This document shows positions 45,017 to 56,804 of a stretch of DNA of 64,000 bases, in pieces. The position numbers and the translations under genes are program-made. The notes below the pieces were generated by a model that searched no databases, was not told the origin of the DNA, and was given only the letters and a program-made list of their open reading frames with translations. How positions within the stretch are numbered: position 1 is the first letter of the stretch; each line of letters opens with the position of its first letter. Location of the stretch: positions 124,001 through 188,000 of the forward strand of contig JAJEKV010000215.1 in assembly GCA_021234155.1 (NCBI GenBank). Reading direction: 5' to 3'. This DNA comes from Isoetes taiwanensis. Its lineage: Eukaryota > Streptophyta > Lycopodiopsida > Isoetales > Isoetaceae.

Positions 45017-48000
45017 ATGTCTAGCAGGTTTGGAGCAGGGCTATTAAGTGCCATTGATGTGTTCAAAGGAGATTCAGGGTTTCAAGTTTGGAAGGAGAAA
45101 GTAAAGCATGTATTGCAAGTGGAAAACTTGTGGAATGTGGTTGAGCCAGGAGATAAAGGAATGAGGATGAGAAGAACCTCAAGAGTTCCTGCTGAAGGAA
45201 GTTCAAGCTCGGTCAATGGAGCAGATACTGAGGCAGCTGAAGAAATTTCTGTAACAGAAAAAGGAGATGATGAGACTTCAAAAATAAGAGAAGCTCAGGG
45301 TATAATTATGAGCAAGGTGAGCTCAAGCATTGTGCTAAAAATCAGAGGTATGCATCCTAGTGAGATGTGGAGTTACATGCTTTTGAATTATGAGGAAAAG
45401 ACATCCTCACAAATAGATGTTTTAGAGAATGAGCTAAGGAGGTTGAAATTTCAGGAAAATGATGATGTCAATGAGTTCTTGCAGAACTTTGACAATATAA
45501 TAGCTGACTTGGAAGGTGCAGGTGTTCATTACACACAACAGCAACAAGTTTTAGCAATATCGAGGGCAGTCTCAACACTTGGTAACATATCTATGTTTAT
45601 TATAACCATTGCTAAAACTAAGGTTGAAGCTGAGAGAATGTTAAAAACAGAACTAGAACAGGGCAAAGTAATAAATGAGGAAGATGCTACACAAGTTTTA
45701 TTTACTAAAAGCAGGGGAGATAATTCACGCCAAGGCAAAATAGGTCCCTGTTATAACTGCAACAAATATGGGCATTTAAAGGTGAATTGCCCTAGTATTT
45801 CCAAAGAGGTGTACTGTTATAATTGTGGAGGAAGAGGGCATCTAGCTTCTACATGTTCCACACCAAAAGAAAATTCTAAAGGAAGAGGAAGAGGTTTCAA
45901 TGCTGGTCATAGAGGCAGAGGAAGTAATATTGCTCATAGAGGCAGAGAAAGGGGAAAAAATGTCAAATTTGAAGCCAATGTTGCTGAGGAGGTTGCTTTA
46001 GAGGAGGAACCAACTGATGAGAATGAAGAGGTAAGAGATAGTCAAGTTAATTCAGTTTTTAAAGGGATCAATAATGATGATTTGCTGATTTTAGATAGTG
46101 GAGCTGAGAAATCCATAACTTGTACACCAAAGCTTTTGAAGGAATGCAGTGGAAATAAACATGGTCATATCCAAGTGGGCAATGGAGACTTACAAAAAAT
46201 AGAAGATGAAGGAGTATTGGAGCTGTTTGATTTGAATGGAAGAGTAGTTAACTTGAAGAATGTACTTTGTGTTCCTAGTTTAGTTAGGAATCTAATTTCA
46301 GTAAGTCAGCTGGTAGATTTGGGATTTAAAGTGATCTTTGAGCAAAAGCAATGTAAAATCTATGAAGGGAATGAATTGAAATTTTTGGGCAAGCGTGTTG
46401 GTAACCTTTTTGGCTTAAGTCCTAAATGTATGGGAAGTGCAAATCTTGCAACAGTATCAAACATTTCCACTTGGCATGAAAGGCTTGGACATGTAAACAT
46501 TAAAGATATTGAATTCATGATAAAACAGAATTGGATCAGATCTGAAAATAAAAGGGCTGAGCCCTATATTTGCAAAGGATGTATGCTTGGCAAGCATTGT
46601 AGACTTCTATTTCACAAATCAAAGAAAAGAGCAACAGGAATATTGGACCTAATACATACAGATCTATGTGGACCACTCAATGTCACAGGAATTACAGGGA
46701 AAAAGTATTTTATAACCTTTGTTGATGATTTCAGTAGAAAAACTAAAGTGTATTGTCTCAGGACAAAAGACATGGCATTCGAGGCATTTAAGGCTTTTGC
46801 AGCAGAGGTGGAGTGTTCTACAGGACGAAAAATCAAATGTGTACGCTCAGACAGAGGAGGTGAGTATCTTTCTTCTAAATTCAAAAGTTATTGTATCAAG
46901 AAAGGCATTAGGAGACAATATACATGCAGCTATACTCCACAGCAAAATGGAGTGGCAGAAAGAAAGAACAAAACAATTTTAAATGCTGTAAGAGCAATGC
47001 TTAAGCATGCAGGCTTGCCAAATTATCTCTGGGAAGAAGCAGTAAGAACTGCTGTACTCATTCAAAATTGCTTGCCATCAGCCAGCATAAATGAAAAAAG
47101 TCCAGAACTCTTATGGTCAGGAAGATTGCCAGATTTTGACAAGTTCAAAAAATATGGTTGTTTGACATATACACATGTGCCCGAGGAAAAGAGGCAAAAA
47201 CTTGATGACAGATCAATGGTCACATATCTAATAGGGTATGATGAAGAATCTAAGGGTTATAGAGTTTTCCAGCCTGAGAGAAGAAGGGTTTTCACAAGCA
47301 GGGATGTGATATTTGTTGAGAATGAGCTATATAATTCTAACAAATACTGCAGCAGCAATACAAATGGAAACAAAGACACAACAGAAAATCCTAGGGAACA
47401 AATAGTGGACGTGAATAAAATATTGGATGATGAACAAGAAAAGGAAGTGGAGTCATGTGACACTGAAGAATCAGTAAGCTTGAGGAATGAGCCACAAAAT
47501 GTTAACATGGAAAATGAGGCAGAACCTGACATCATTAAAAGAAAGAGAAGATCAGAAGCTGAAATACTTAGGGATGAAGCAAGACTAGAAGGAGAAACAT
47601 ATGGTAGAAATGAGACTGGAAAATCTATAAGATTACAAACAGAAACTGAAGAAAATGATGAGATCCTAATGGTGTTAGAATCTGGACAGCCAGACACATT
47701 TGAAGAAGCAATTAACTCTCTAGAAGGGGACAAATGGAAATCAACAATGGATGAAGAAATGAAAGCTTTTGAGAGAACATCTACTTATGAAGTTGTCGAT
47801 TTGCCAGAAGGAAAGAATGTTGTAGGAAATAAATGGGTGTATAAAGTCAAAATTAATGCTGATGGTACACCTAAATATAAGGCCAGATTAGTTGCTCAAG
47901 GGTTTTCACAAAAAAGAGGCCTAGATTATGAAGAAACTTTCTCTCCTGTGGTCAAACTTGCAAGCCTTAGAATGATTATTGCAATAACAAATGCTCTAAA

Positions 48001-48277
48001 TCTCGAATTGCATCATATGGATGTGAGTACAGCATTTTTAAATGCTGAGTTAGAAGAGGAGATTTTTATGAAGCAGGCCCCTGGATATGAAAGAGGAAAG
48101 AACAAAGTTTGGAAGCTTAACAAAGCAGTTTATGGGTTAAAGCAGTCTCCAAGGCAGTGGTACAAATGCATAGATAGCCATCTGAAAGAACAGGGATTAA
48201 CAAAGTTAAATAATGATGGGAATGTTTATATGTTCAAGAAGGATGGTCAGTACTGCAGAGCAATGTTGATGTGTTGA
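45017..48277 (+). pseudogene. gag-pol: copia 2 gag-pol polyprotein (gag, PR, IN, N-terminal RT)
   Basis: 1086 codons from ATG 45017, 19 bases after the PBS. Gag with two intact zinc knuckles, CYNCNKYGHLKVNC and CYNCGGRGHLASTC (about 45750-45860), and a RGRG-rich tail. Protease LDSGAEKS near 46093. Integrase zinc site WHERLGH ... CKGCMLGKH and all three core acids (HTDLCGPL, SDRGGEYL, VAERKN). RT: KWVYKVKI, RLVAQGFSQ, HMDVSTAFLN, VYGLKQSPRQWY. The frame ends at 48275-48277 just after a deletion removes the catalytic region. Gag and pol share one frame with no stop, unlike copia 1. Confidence 0.95.
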
Positions 48278-49206
48278 ATCATTGCAAAGAAATGTTGAAG
48301 AAGAAATATCAAATGACAGATCTTGGAGAGTTGAGAAAATTTCTTGGAATTGAAGTAACTCGGGACAGAAACAATAAGAAATTGGCACTTTCCCAGAGCA
48401 CATATATTGAGACAGTACTAAACAAATTTAATATGACTGATTGCAATCCAGTAAAGGCACCTGTTCTAAGTGGTTGCAGAATATCCAAAGAAATGTGTCC
48501 AGCAAGTGAAAGGGAACAAGAAGAAATGGAAAATGTCCCATATAGGCAGCTGATTGGAAGCTTATTATATATTGCAAATAATACTAGACCTGATATTGCA
48601 TTTATAGTGAATATGTTGAGCAGATACAATCACAATCCAGGTAAAGGCCATTGGTTAGCAGCGAAAAAAGTCTTGAGGTATTTGAAGGGAAGCATAAATG
48701 TAGGTTTGGTTTACTGTTCAGAGGATTTAGAACTTAAGGCTTTTTGTGATGCTGATTGGTGCGGTGATTTAGACGAAAGAAAATCAACTTCAGGGTACAT
48801 AATTATGCTTGGTGGTGCACCTATAAGCTGGAGGAGTAAAAAACAAACATCCATTGCTTTATCAACTGCAGAAGCAGAGTATGCAGCAGCCACTTTAGCT
48901 GCTAAAGAAATAATTTGGAGCAGGAGAGTCATGGAAGAACTGGGAATTCATCAAAAGGAGAGTACCATACTGTATTGTGATAGCCAAAGTTGCATTGCCA
49001 TGGCTAAAAACCCTGTGTTGCATGAAAGGACAAAACATATTCAGATGGAAATGCATTTTATCAGAGATATGGTGTCAAGGAAATTGATTCAGATGCAGCA
49101 TGTAAAAACAGATAAACAACTAGCAGATATTCTAACAAAAGGCTTAAGTGGTATCAGGTTTAAGACTTTGACAGATCTATTGAATTGTAAAGAAGCTAAT
49201 GAGTAG
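48278..49206 (+). pseudogene. pol: copia 2 RT C-terminus and RNase H (out of frame)
   Basis: Continues the polyprotein in another frame from about 48264 (SNVDVLNHCKEML): MTDLGELRKFLGIEVTRD, RPDIAFIVNMLSRY, then RNase H with FCDADWCGD, STAEAEYAAA and CDSQSC, all key residues present. Stop at 49204-49206. Confidence 0.94.
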
Positions 49207-49260
49207 TGAAGCAAGGAGGAATTGGTTTTTATCACAGTAATAATTAACAGATTATGATCT

Positions 49261-49269
49261 GAAGGAGGA
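49261..49269 (+). promoter_or_regulatory. Polypurine tract of copia 2
   Basis: GAAGGAGGA immediately before the TG of the 3' LTR. Confidence 0.9.
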
Positions 49270-50039
49270 TGTTGAATATGCTGGTCATATCATAATCTGA
49301 GAAGAACAGTGAATCTGAGCAGGAACCTGTCAATTGCACAAGAAATGGAAGTAAAATATCTAGATCATATGGTTCAAAACCTAAGTCTAGATATTAGCAT
49401 GGTGGAGAGCATAAAGATCTATGATCTAAAGGTTCTTTTGTTTCTTCGTGTAAAATATAGTATTTAACCTAAGGTTGCATGGTTAAATATTTGAATGGAT
49501 ATATTTGTCAAGTCTTCGAATATGGAGCTCGGTCCAATGGGATTGAGCCATATTTGTATAAACGGACTCGGTCCAATGAAGACTTGAAAAGCAGAAGGAG
49601 CAGGATTGATTCGGTGCGGCACAACCGCCGGAATCGATTCTATATATGAAATGAAGATGTAGTTAGGCTGTACAGTTGAATTCCGGATTGATCCGTAAAG
49701 CTTTCAAAGGTATGAAGTAGCGAAGTTTGTTTTATTGCTACAGTAAAGAATTCAATTGATAACTGGTATATTGCTCATAAAGGATGTTGTAGATAACCAT
49801 TGAGCTATTTAACTTATAATGGTTGAGACTTGGATTTATTGAAATGAAGTTTGGCAATACTCAATAATGTATTGATCATTGTATTGTTTGTGTGAGAATG
49901 GTTTAAATTTATTCATTGAGTGCAATGAATATGAAGTATGAACATTGTGGAATTAAGACAGGTGTTTGATCAATAAGAATGAAGTCCAACATTATGATAT
50001 AAGGAAAAGAATATTGATGTATTGATTTCTTTTCTTACA
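49270..50039 (+). repeat. 3' LTR of copia element 2
   Basis: 770 bp, TG...CA, followed by duplication GCGTG. Confidence 0.96.
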
Positions 50040-50204
50040 GCGTGCCCCTTGGAGGCCACCATGCTTGAAATTTTCAATGGTCTAGTCCTTTTGTCTATCA
50101 TTTTGATATTGTTTATGCACAATACCTTTATATTAATGAGGCATGCAAGCCAATGATAAGACACGTAAGAGTGGCCTTTGGAACTAGCATGCCACATAGG
50201 GTCA

Positions 50205-50660
50205 AACACCTCGGCTCAAACATGTCACCTAGGCTCAAACATGCCACCTAGGTTCAAGCATTGCCCCTAGGGTTCAAACATGCCCTAGGCCACATAGGCT
50301 TAAATATGACACATGGATCAAACATGCCCTTAGGCTCAGACATGCCATTAGGGTTATAACAATGCTCTTTCAAATTATTTATTTATTTTTTAAGGGCAAG
50401 ATATTCTTTTGTATGATTTTTTGATGGTTGAAATGTTGTGTCCCTAGGCTTGAACATGTCCTTGGGCTAGAACATGGCACATTGGCTCAAACATGCAACA
50501 TATGCTCAAATTTGACATGTGGCTCAAACATGTCATTAGGCTCAAACATGACCATGGCTCAAACATACCACATAGACTCAAACATGACCATAGACTCAAA
50601 CATGCCACATAGACTCAAACATGAGACATGGGTCAAACATGCTACTAGGATGTATAAAAA
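50205..50660. repeat. Degenerate minisatellite 'GGCTCAAACATG(C)CAC'
   Basis: About twenty imperfect 18-25-bp units around (G)GCTCAAACATG followed by CCAC/TCAC/ACC, in two blocks separated by an AT-rich stretch near 50370-50430. The ORF over it is repeat-derived. Confidence 0.88.
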
Positions 50661-51167
50661 AATAGGACGTTCTCCTTAATTTTCGGTTGAAATTTTTATT
50701 CCCCGTTTCGAGTTTTCGCTTGCCGACAAAAAATCTAGTAGGAATTTTGGAGTTTCTATACAAAATCTGGCAATACTCATTAGCTGGTGGAGCATGACAT
50801 ACGATGCCAAATTATCTAGATAGAGGTACTGGGAATTTTGAAGCGCCACGATAGTCATAAAAATGCTTGACTTATTTGCTTTAAGAATGGAATATTATCT
50901 TGTATGAAATTGTTTTTAAGAATGGAATATAACCTGAGTCTAGGGTCATCGTTGATGCCCCATGAAGAAGGGGCATCATGATATGGGGGGATGGGATGAC
51001 GTGACGGTGGCCAGTATATAAGGCACTCGATATTTATACGATATGGGGCATAGATCTGGCCGCCTGACATGTTCGGGCTTTCTTCCAACAAAGAAGGAGC
51101 AGCAGTTGGTCTAGCCGCCATGCTCGAGCAACACACGGGGATACACTCCATTCTAAAACCATTGCTT

Positions 51168-51192
51168 TTCAAAAAAAAAAAAAAAAAAAAAA
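51168..51192. repeat. Poly(A) tract
   Basis: About 24 A residues. With the second tract at about 51407-51437 it brackets the Helitron end; it could mark retroposed material. Confidence 0.9.
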
Positions 51193-51254
51193 TAAAATAA
51201 GCCCATCCCCCTTTTGACCTAACCATTACAAAACCTTACTTCTTTTATCTAACA

Positions 51255-51285
51255 CTAGTTATGGTGCCCGGCGTTGCCGGGCTTT
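51255..51285 (-). mobile_element. Helitron 3' terminus (minus strand)
   Basis: Read on the minus strand: TAAAGCCCGGCAACGCCGG..., hairpin 51266-51282, 7 bases, then CTAG (51258-51255) followed by T. Same family as 42491-42522, opposite orientation. A Helitron ending here would extend to higher coordinates; its 5' end was not found. The bases 51253-51258 also read CACTAG on the plus strand. Confidence 0.68.
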
Positions 51286-51398
51286 AGGTCCATATGAACT
51301 TGAAATGGGGCTTTGGGCAATTTGTGTTAAAATATATAGGGGAACAGGAGTAAATGGTTGGATATATTTGATATATTGCATTAATGTTTGTGACTTGC

Positions 51399-51406
<8 letters not shown>

Positions 51407-51437
<31 letters not shown>
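51407..51437. repeat. Poly(A) tract
   Basis: About 30 consecutive A residues. Confidence 0.92.
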
Positions 51438-51441
<4 letters not shown>

Positions 51442-51918
51442 TTTGGATGGCTATTCCAATCAATTCCATACATATAACGTTATGTATTTTAATTATAGCA
51501 AGTTTTTGATTGCCATCATTAAAGAAAAATGTCATTATTCGAGTGTACCAAAATTCCCTCCATTTTGTTCCCCTGTTTCTTGGCTAACCGAGTGGAGCAA
51601 GAATTGGTTTGTTTTAGAAAATTGGCTTTGCTAGATCGTTTGAACCGCTTCGAACCTTTGCATATCCGTGTGATCTGCCCGTAAGTTTTGTTTTCTTTAT
51701 TTTGTAGTTTTAATTTTACGTGATTTCGGTCAGAAAATGAATTCAAGAAAATGAACTGGTTCTATGGATTAAAAATAAAAAAGCGGTATTTTTCAAGCTA
51801 AATCGACGTAGGTTTAACATGAATATAAACAATGCGTTTGGTTTAAGGTCTGATCTTCAAATATTTCATCTTATAAAATCAAATTTGTTGCTTTGTTCAT
51901 TTTGCAGGTACTGTGAAC

Positions 51919-52790
51919 ATGGCAAAGACCCCAAAGAAGACACCAATCAAGGGTTCAAGAAAGTCTCCAAGGACCGGAAAGCCTCCAGCAAATAAGAAAG
52001 CTTCAAGTTCGCATGCCAAAAGGGAAATTTTACCTCGATGATACGGGTTTTACGTAAGGCAGCTTCGGACAACCTGAATTTTTGTGATGTTTACGAGCAG
52101 TATGATGCTATGGTAAGAGAGATATGGGGTGATGAAGCACCAAGCAGGTATGGCTATAAGGATGACAGAATTGATATCAAGTGGACAGAAGAATTCTGCA
52201 AATGGTATGAATTTGCTTTTGGAAGAAAAGATGTTATGAATCACTATGTCCCTCTGTACTTTGCAAGGGCATTTGCATTGCATCTGAAAGGTGCAGAAGT
52301 GGACTGGGAAGATGTCAAAGCATGGGCCAGATCGAAGCAAAAGGATTCTGATCTATCTAGTGAGGTGGTGACAGTAAAATCTAGCAATGCAAATGCAAAA
52401 GCCCCAAGAACTTCAGCTAAGAGTTACACAAAGGAGCAATTAGAAGTTTTCAGTAACTTCTTAGACAGCAGATCTATTGTGAAAACATCTTTAAGCAAGA
52501 AATTAACTGAGCTAAAGGAAAGAAGGCAAGAGATCCTTGATACATTGAAGCACAAGGAAGGGGAGAGAGCAGTTTATATTAGGTTGGTCCAGAAGCGAGA
52601 GAGGAATGTTGAGGCAAAAATGGCAAAGCATTGGAGGATCAACAATCAAAAGCTGGACCAAACATTTGAAAAGTGCAATAAGATTTCAGCACCTAAAATG
52701 GAAAGTTGAGGATGCTATCGAGCAAAAGGACTCTAGAATGCGGGGATCGGTGAGCTCGAAACATATTGACATGAATCTTACGAATTGAAA
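51919..52790 (+). pseudogene. Basic/coiled-coil protein, unidentified, frameshifted
   Basis: A leader with a possible intron (AG before 51909) precedes ATG 51919. The first 40 codons are Lys/Ser/Pro-rich (AKTPKKTPIKGSRKSPRTGK), like a nuclear localisation or DNA-contact tail, and stop at 52039-52041. The following frame, open from 52038 (in practice from about 52015), encodes 223 residues: DVYEQYDAMVREIWGDEAPS, YVPLYFARAFALHL, then a likely coiled coil (LTELKERRQEILDTLKHKEG). The two overlap by ATGA. A later one-base shift near 52690 continues KVEDAIEQKD. Family not recognised. Position suggests an accessory protein of the element that also carries the Ulp1-like and transposase genes. Confidence 0.5.
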
Positions 52791-53149
52791 CATGTAGATG
52801 CAAAGATTGAAGCTACATCTATTGATATGAGCTCATTTGAGGCGGGGAGAGAAAAAAATTATGGAACTCGGGGGAATTTTTAGAACATTCCTCGATCCTT
52901 ACTTTCTGACCCCCCTCCTCTCGGTCTACAATTCTTGCGGTCAGATTATTGTTGACCTTTTTCTTCATGTACATATTGTGAACAATCTTTTGGTGTGAAT
53001 CCGGTGGTTACGGCACCCTGCGAGACACCCTTATTGTCTGCTTTGTGTATATCCTATCTTGCTAGCACAAAGATCTCATGTGTTGATCATTTGCTCATGG
53101 AATAGCAGCAATTTTTGTAGCACTTGGACTGCTTGCTTGCAACAAAAGG

Positions 53150-53720
53150 TTAGTACATGTACATTTGAATTACAATTTCTTTTCTTATTTTAATAGTTAG
53201 ATTCTTTTTTTGCATGAAGGTTTTAGGCTTGCATTTACATTGAGTATTTAGATACATAGTTTTTGTAGTTGGATAATGTGGGTTCGAGTCATGTATAATA
53301 ATGCCAAATAGACTACTTATTTTTAAAGATGAGAGTTTTTAATTTCATGTGCACATCAGCTCAATAATGTAGGTAGCTAATTACTTGTTATTGAGAAGCG
53401 TATAGTGTAGCAATTGCGGATACATTGCTATTGTTCTTTGTCAAAATTACATTTTGAGTTGTTATTGAATACTTCAAGACTCATCGATGGGATTGAGTAC
53501 AATATCGACTAGATTTGTTTACATTGATTGTACTTGAACAATGAATTTGAGTACATTGATTACATTTCAACGATTACATTGAGTACATTTACTTGATAAA
53601 TCAGTACATTAGCGGATGGATACATTGGAGTACATTGTCGGTTAATTTTTTTTCGATGACTTGTACTTGTAGAGTACATTAAGAATACATTTCTTAGCTG
53701 ATGATCGATATACTCAATGT
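53150..53720 (+). repeat. GAGTACATT-rich region
   Basis: About ten GTACATT/GAGTACATTG motifs between the first plus-strand gene and the Ulp1-like exons, in presumed intron or spacer DNA. Confidence 0.65.
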
Positions 53721-53837
53721 TTGGTGATGCGGTGATTTTGGTAGCATAAAGGAAACCGAGAAAAGGGTATGATATTGTAGTCTTGTTAATCATGCATATT
53801 CCTTTTCTTATCTCAAGTCTTTTCTACTCTCTATTGT

Positions 53838-55780
53838 AGATGGCGGTAAAGCCAAGCGACACTTTCTTCCAAGGTATTGGATTTGTGAGGAAGGTCGAGG
53901 AGGATTTTGGGAAATACTTCTACATGGGCATCACACGTAAACCTTGTAAAGTCTTTTGAGGAAGAGCTTGAGGTACCGGTGAAGTCCTCGGATACATGTA
54001 AGTAAATATCACATTTGATTGATTTACAATCCACGGAATTTAATTTTCATGTCATATGAGCTTGATATGTCACTTGGAATTCCATATAGCCACGAGCATA
54101 CCGATTCGAACATTTGTGGATTATCGTGAGAGGTTGAAAAGTTAAAGCGAGAAAAGGCGGTAGTTTATCTGCGGGTATGTTGCATCTTCTTTTTGCTTGT
54201 GTGTCTTTGCAATTATTAAACACCATTTTTTGTAGGTTCTTCAAGTTTTTCTTCACGATATAAAGTTCAGATTCCTCGGGTCTTTCTTCACAATATAAAT
54301 TTCGGAGAAACCAATTTGGAAACCTATTAAGCCAATGCCATCATTTCAGCGAGGAAATGAAAATCTTTGTTAGTGATGATTCAACGGGTATACCATTAAC
54401 TTAAAATTAGGATTCACAATCTTGATTAACTTTGGTGACTCATTTATGCGAAGTGTGTTTGGAAATTGGTGAATCTTTGCGCGACCTTTGTTCGGGGCAA
54501 CCATTGAAAAGATAGAGGATAGTAGCCATATTAAGGGAGAGGAAGAGATGGTGGAGGTACACAAGAGATCCAAAAGGATGATGTGGCGGTGGAGGAAACC
54601 AGAACCGAGAGGAAACAAAAGGCTGAGGAAACAAAGGTTGAGGCCACTAAGATTGAGGCCACTAAGGTTGATGACATAGAGGAAACCAAGGTTGAGGAGA
54701 CCAAGGTTGTTAAGCGGGAGAAGGAGACAAAGAAAAAGGAAGGACCAAAAGCAAAATACAACTTCAACCAAAAGGTGAATATTTATTATGTTAGTTGAAG
54801 CTTTTAAAGTGTAATATCGAACAATTTTATGATGACTTCTGCGGGACTAGAAGCCAAACATCATCACGAAAGTGCTTTCGATCACGGAGATGATGACCAC
54901 GAGGAGAGTAAGTAAGATTCATTTGTAGTTGCAATTCATTTGTCTCTCAATAATGCAAGTTTGGTTTCTGAGAGACACGGAGAGCTTGTTGAAAATAGTT
55001 CCATGCTACCCTTTCGGCAAAAGCCTCTAATCAAGGTGACTAAATATTGTGTGGAAGGTCTTTGCGAGAGGCGGGCACATGTCCAACGAGGCATATAGAC
55101 ATATTTGGAAGGTAACTTGATCAGATTCTTTTTTGCATTATGGTTAACTCTTGAACTCTAACCTCACTTGCTTTGTGAATAGGTATCGATTAGCATTATG
55201 CGACAAATGGCGTGATGCATTTTTTTTTCTTCCCCTCGGAGAATTTCTTAGCCCTCTGAGCGACCTTTAACAAAGCGTCATCGATGCAACCGATGGTAGT
55301 GCGGTGCGGATTGGCTGTAGTTCAAAAGGGCTTCGGGGAATCATATTGAGCAAATGCCCGATTACATTATGATTCCAATCAGTTGAGGATCCTATGCACC
55401 ATGCTGCGGTCATCATTGTTTTAGATAAGGCCAAGAGCGTAGCGGCACCCTTTGTCTTCTCGGCTATCCTTATTACGAACTTCGCTAAAGAATATGCGGG
55501 TTGACACGAGGATGGTTATGATGTAAGTGCACTCACTATTAATTGATTGTAATCTTTGCATAATTACGATGTTATTTTCTATTGCGGGCTTCATAAAGAT
55601 ATCATTCGGCATTGACTAATTCGGTTCTCGTAAGATTGATATTTATGTGAAGAATTGGTCGAGAAAAGAAATTAGACACGAGGTTCCACAACAAGGTGAC
55701 ACTGGCCTCTGTGGTCTTTATGTCATGGGTTATATGCAAGCCTTTGTGGATGCCAGTGCGAGGCTAAGAGCATGGTGAGA
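53838..55780 (+). pseudogene. Ulp1-like (C48) cysteine protease, degenerate, multi-exon
   Basis: Ulp1-type proteases cleave SUMO from proteins; plant transposons are known to carry them. Exon-like pieces: MAVKPSDTFFQGIGFVRKVE from 53840, a Lys/Glu-rich linker with EETKVEATK repeats (54585-54770), then the protease region. A HHAAVIIVLDK segment (His at 55397-55402) matches the H-W-x-V-x-x-x-D block with Trp changed. QGDTGLCGLYVM places Gln six residues before Cys 55710-55712, as in C48 enzymes; Leu replaces the Asp usually before Cys. GT/AG sites near 54000, 54772 and 55523 are plausible. Stops and shifts throughout; the catalytic Asp was not identified. The call rests on the Gln-Cys and His blocks and is moderate. 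Confidence 0.5.
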
Positions 55781-56111
55781 TAACATATCAACAATTGCTT
55801 TTTATATAATATTTGATTACGAAAACTATTTGTTTTCATTCTTTCGATTCTCTTGATTGGTTTGATGCGAGATGCATACGGTCGAGGAGACATGTGCTCA
55901 TTAAGGCTATGATTAATTATAAGAGCCATCTCGCCGAAGCAGGCACTACTAGCACCTGCAAAGAGAAGCATGGTAGTGCTTAACTTCTTTCATAACTCTT
56001 TATCAAATGAGGCCAATTGGCTTTTTCTTATTGGAAACAACACTAAGCCATTTGGCTTTATGTAATCTTGATAATGTAATCAATGAATGGTTGCAATCCT
56101 AGTGCTCTTGT

Positions 56112-56804
56112 ATGTTAATTATATTTTGCTTCCTTACAGGGACTCTAATATTTGAGATCCAAGGTGTTACGGGTTACTTTTATAGAACTCGAGGAATCAA
56201 TATTTCCTCTTACAAGCCCATAATTCTGAGAACATGGAGTTTTCTTTGCGGACCAACAATGAAAGCAATGCTTCAATATGCCTCCTTTCATTGGGATTTG
56301 GCCATATGGTCAACTCTTCCCTTAGATATCATAACATCAATTTTGGACAAGCTCTATGAAGATGGCATCCCAAAATTTAAACATGTTTATGGAAAAAAGA
56401 GATGTTGGGGACTTCCTTATACAAATTAGGTTGGTGTAACCCCTCAAGTAGTACCTATGGATAGTATTGTCATTGAATATCCTAAATACAATGGTCGACT
56501 CTGTGGTGTGTTTGAGTCTAAGCACAAAGCTCTTTTCAACAAAGAAAGTTATGTTTGTGTGCCACTATGGACACCTTTGATAGAAACGCGACAACCATCG
56601 TCCTTCTTATTTGATTGGTTGGTAGGGTTGAAATATGCACCAGATTTTGCCAATTACATAAAGGAGCATAAGTTGGATGACTCTTGGGACATATATGGTG
56701 ACATTATCATCAAGACTATAGTGGATGAATCTGGCGAAGATATGAGCAGAATAAAGGCCCTATGTACAATGCCTTTGATAAAATTGAATGCGCTTTTCTT
56801 GTAA
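56112..56804 (+). pseudogene. Conserved-looking ORF of unknown function with one in-frame TAG
   Basis: Two open stretches in the same frame, to 56429 and from 56430 to 56802-56804, divided only by TAG 56427-56429. Segments: FEIQGVTGYFYRTRGINISS, FHWDLAIWSTLPLDII, EYPKYNGRLCGVFESKHKAL and SSFLFDWLVGLKYAPDF. Codon structure is good over 230 codons. No family recognised. It lies downstream of the Ulp1-like remnant on the same strand, possibly a further exon of that gene or a third element protein. The upstream edge at about 56140 looks like a splice acceptor (TTCCTTACAG). Confidence 0.5.

Larger units (their letters stand above)
44217..50039 (+). mobile_element. Ty1/copia retrotransposon 2 (young, RT active site deleted)
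   Basis: 768-bp and 770-bp LTRs with TG...CA ends and 5-bp target duplication GCGTG (44212-44216, 50040-50044). PBS and polypurine tract are intact, and gag through most of RT is one long open frame. The LTRs are identical over most of their length, so insertion is recent. A small deletion with frameshift near 48255 removes the YVDD region, so the copy could not replicate alone. Related to copia 1 at the protein level. Confidence 0.97.

Noticed and set aside
50428-50679. ORF with repeated SNM/LKH residues
   Set aside because: Translation of the GGCTCAAACATG minisatellite.
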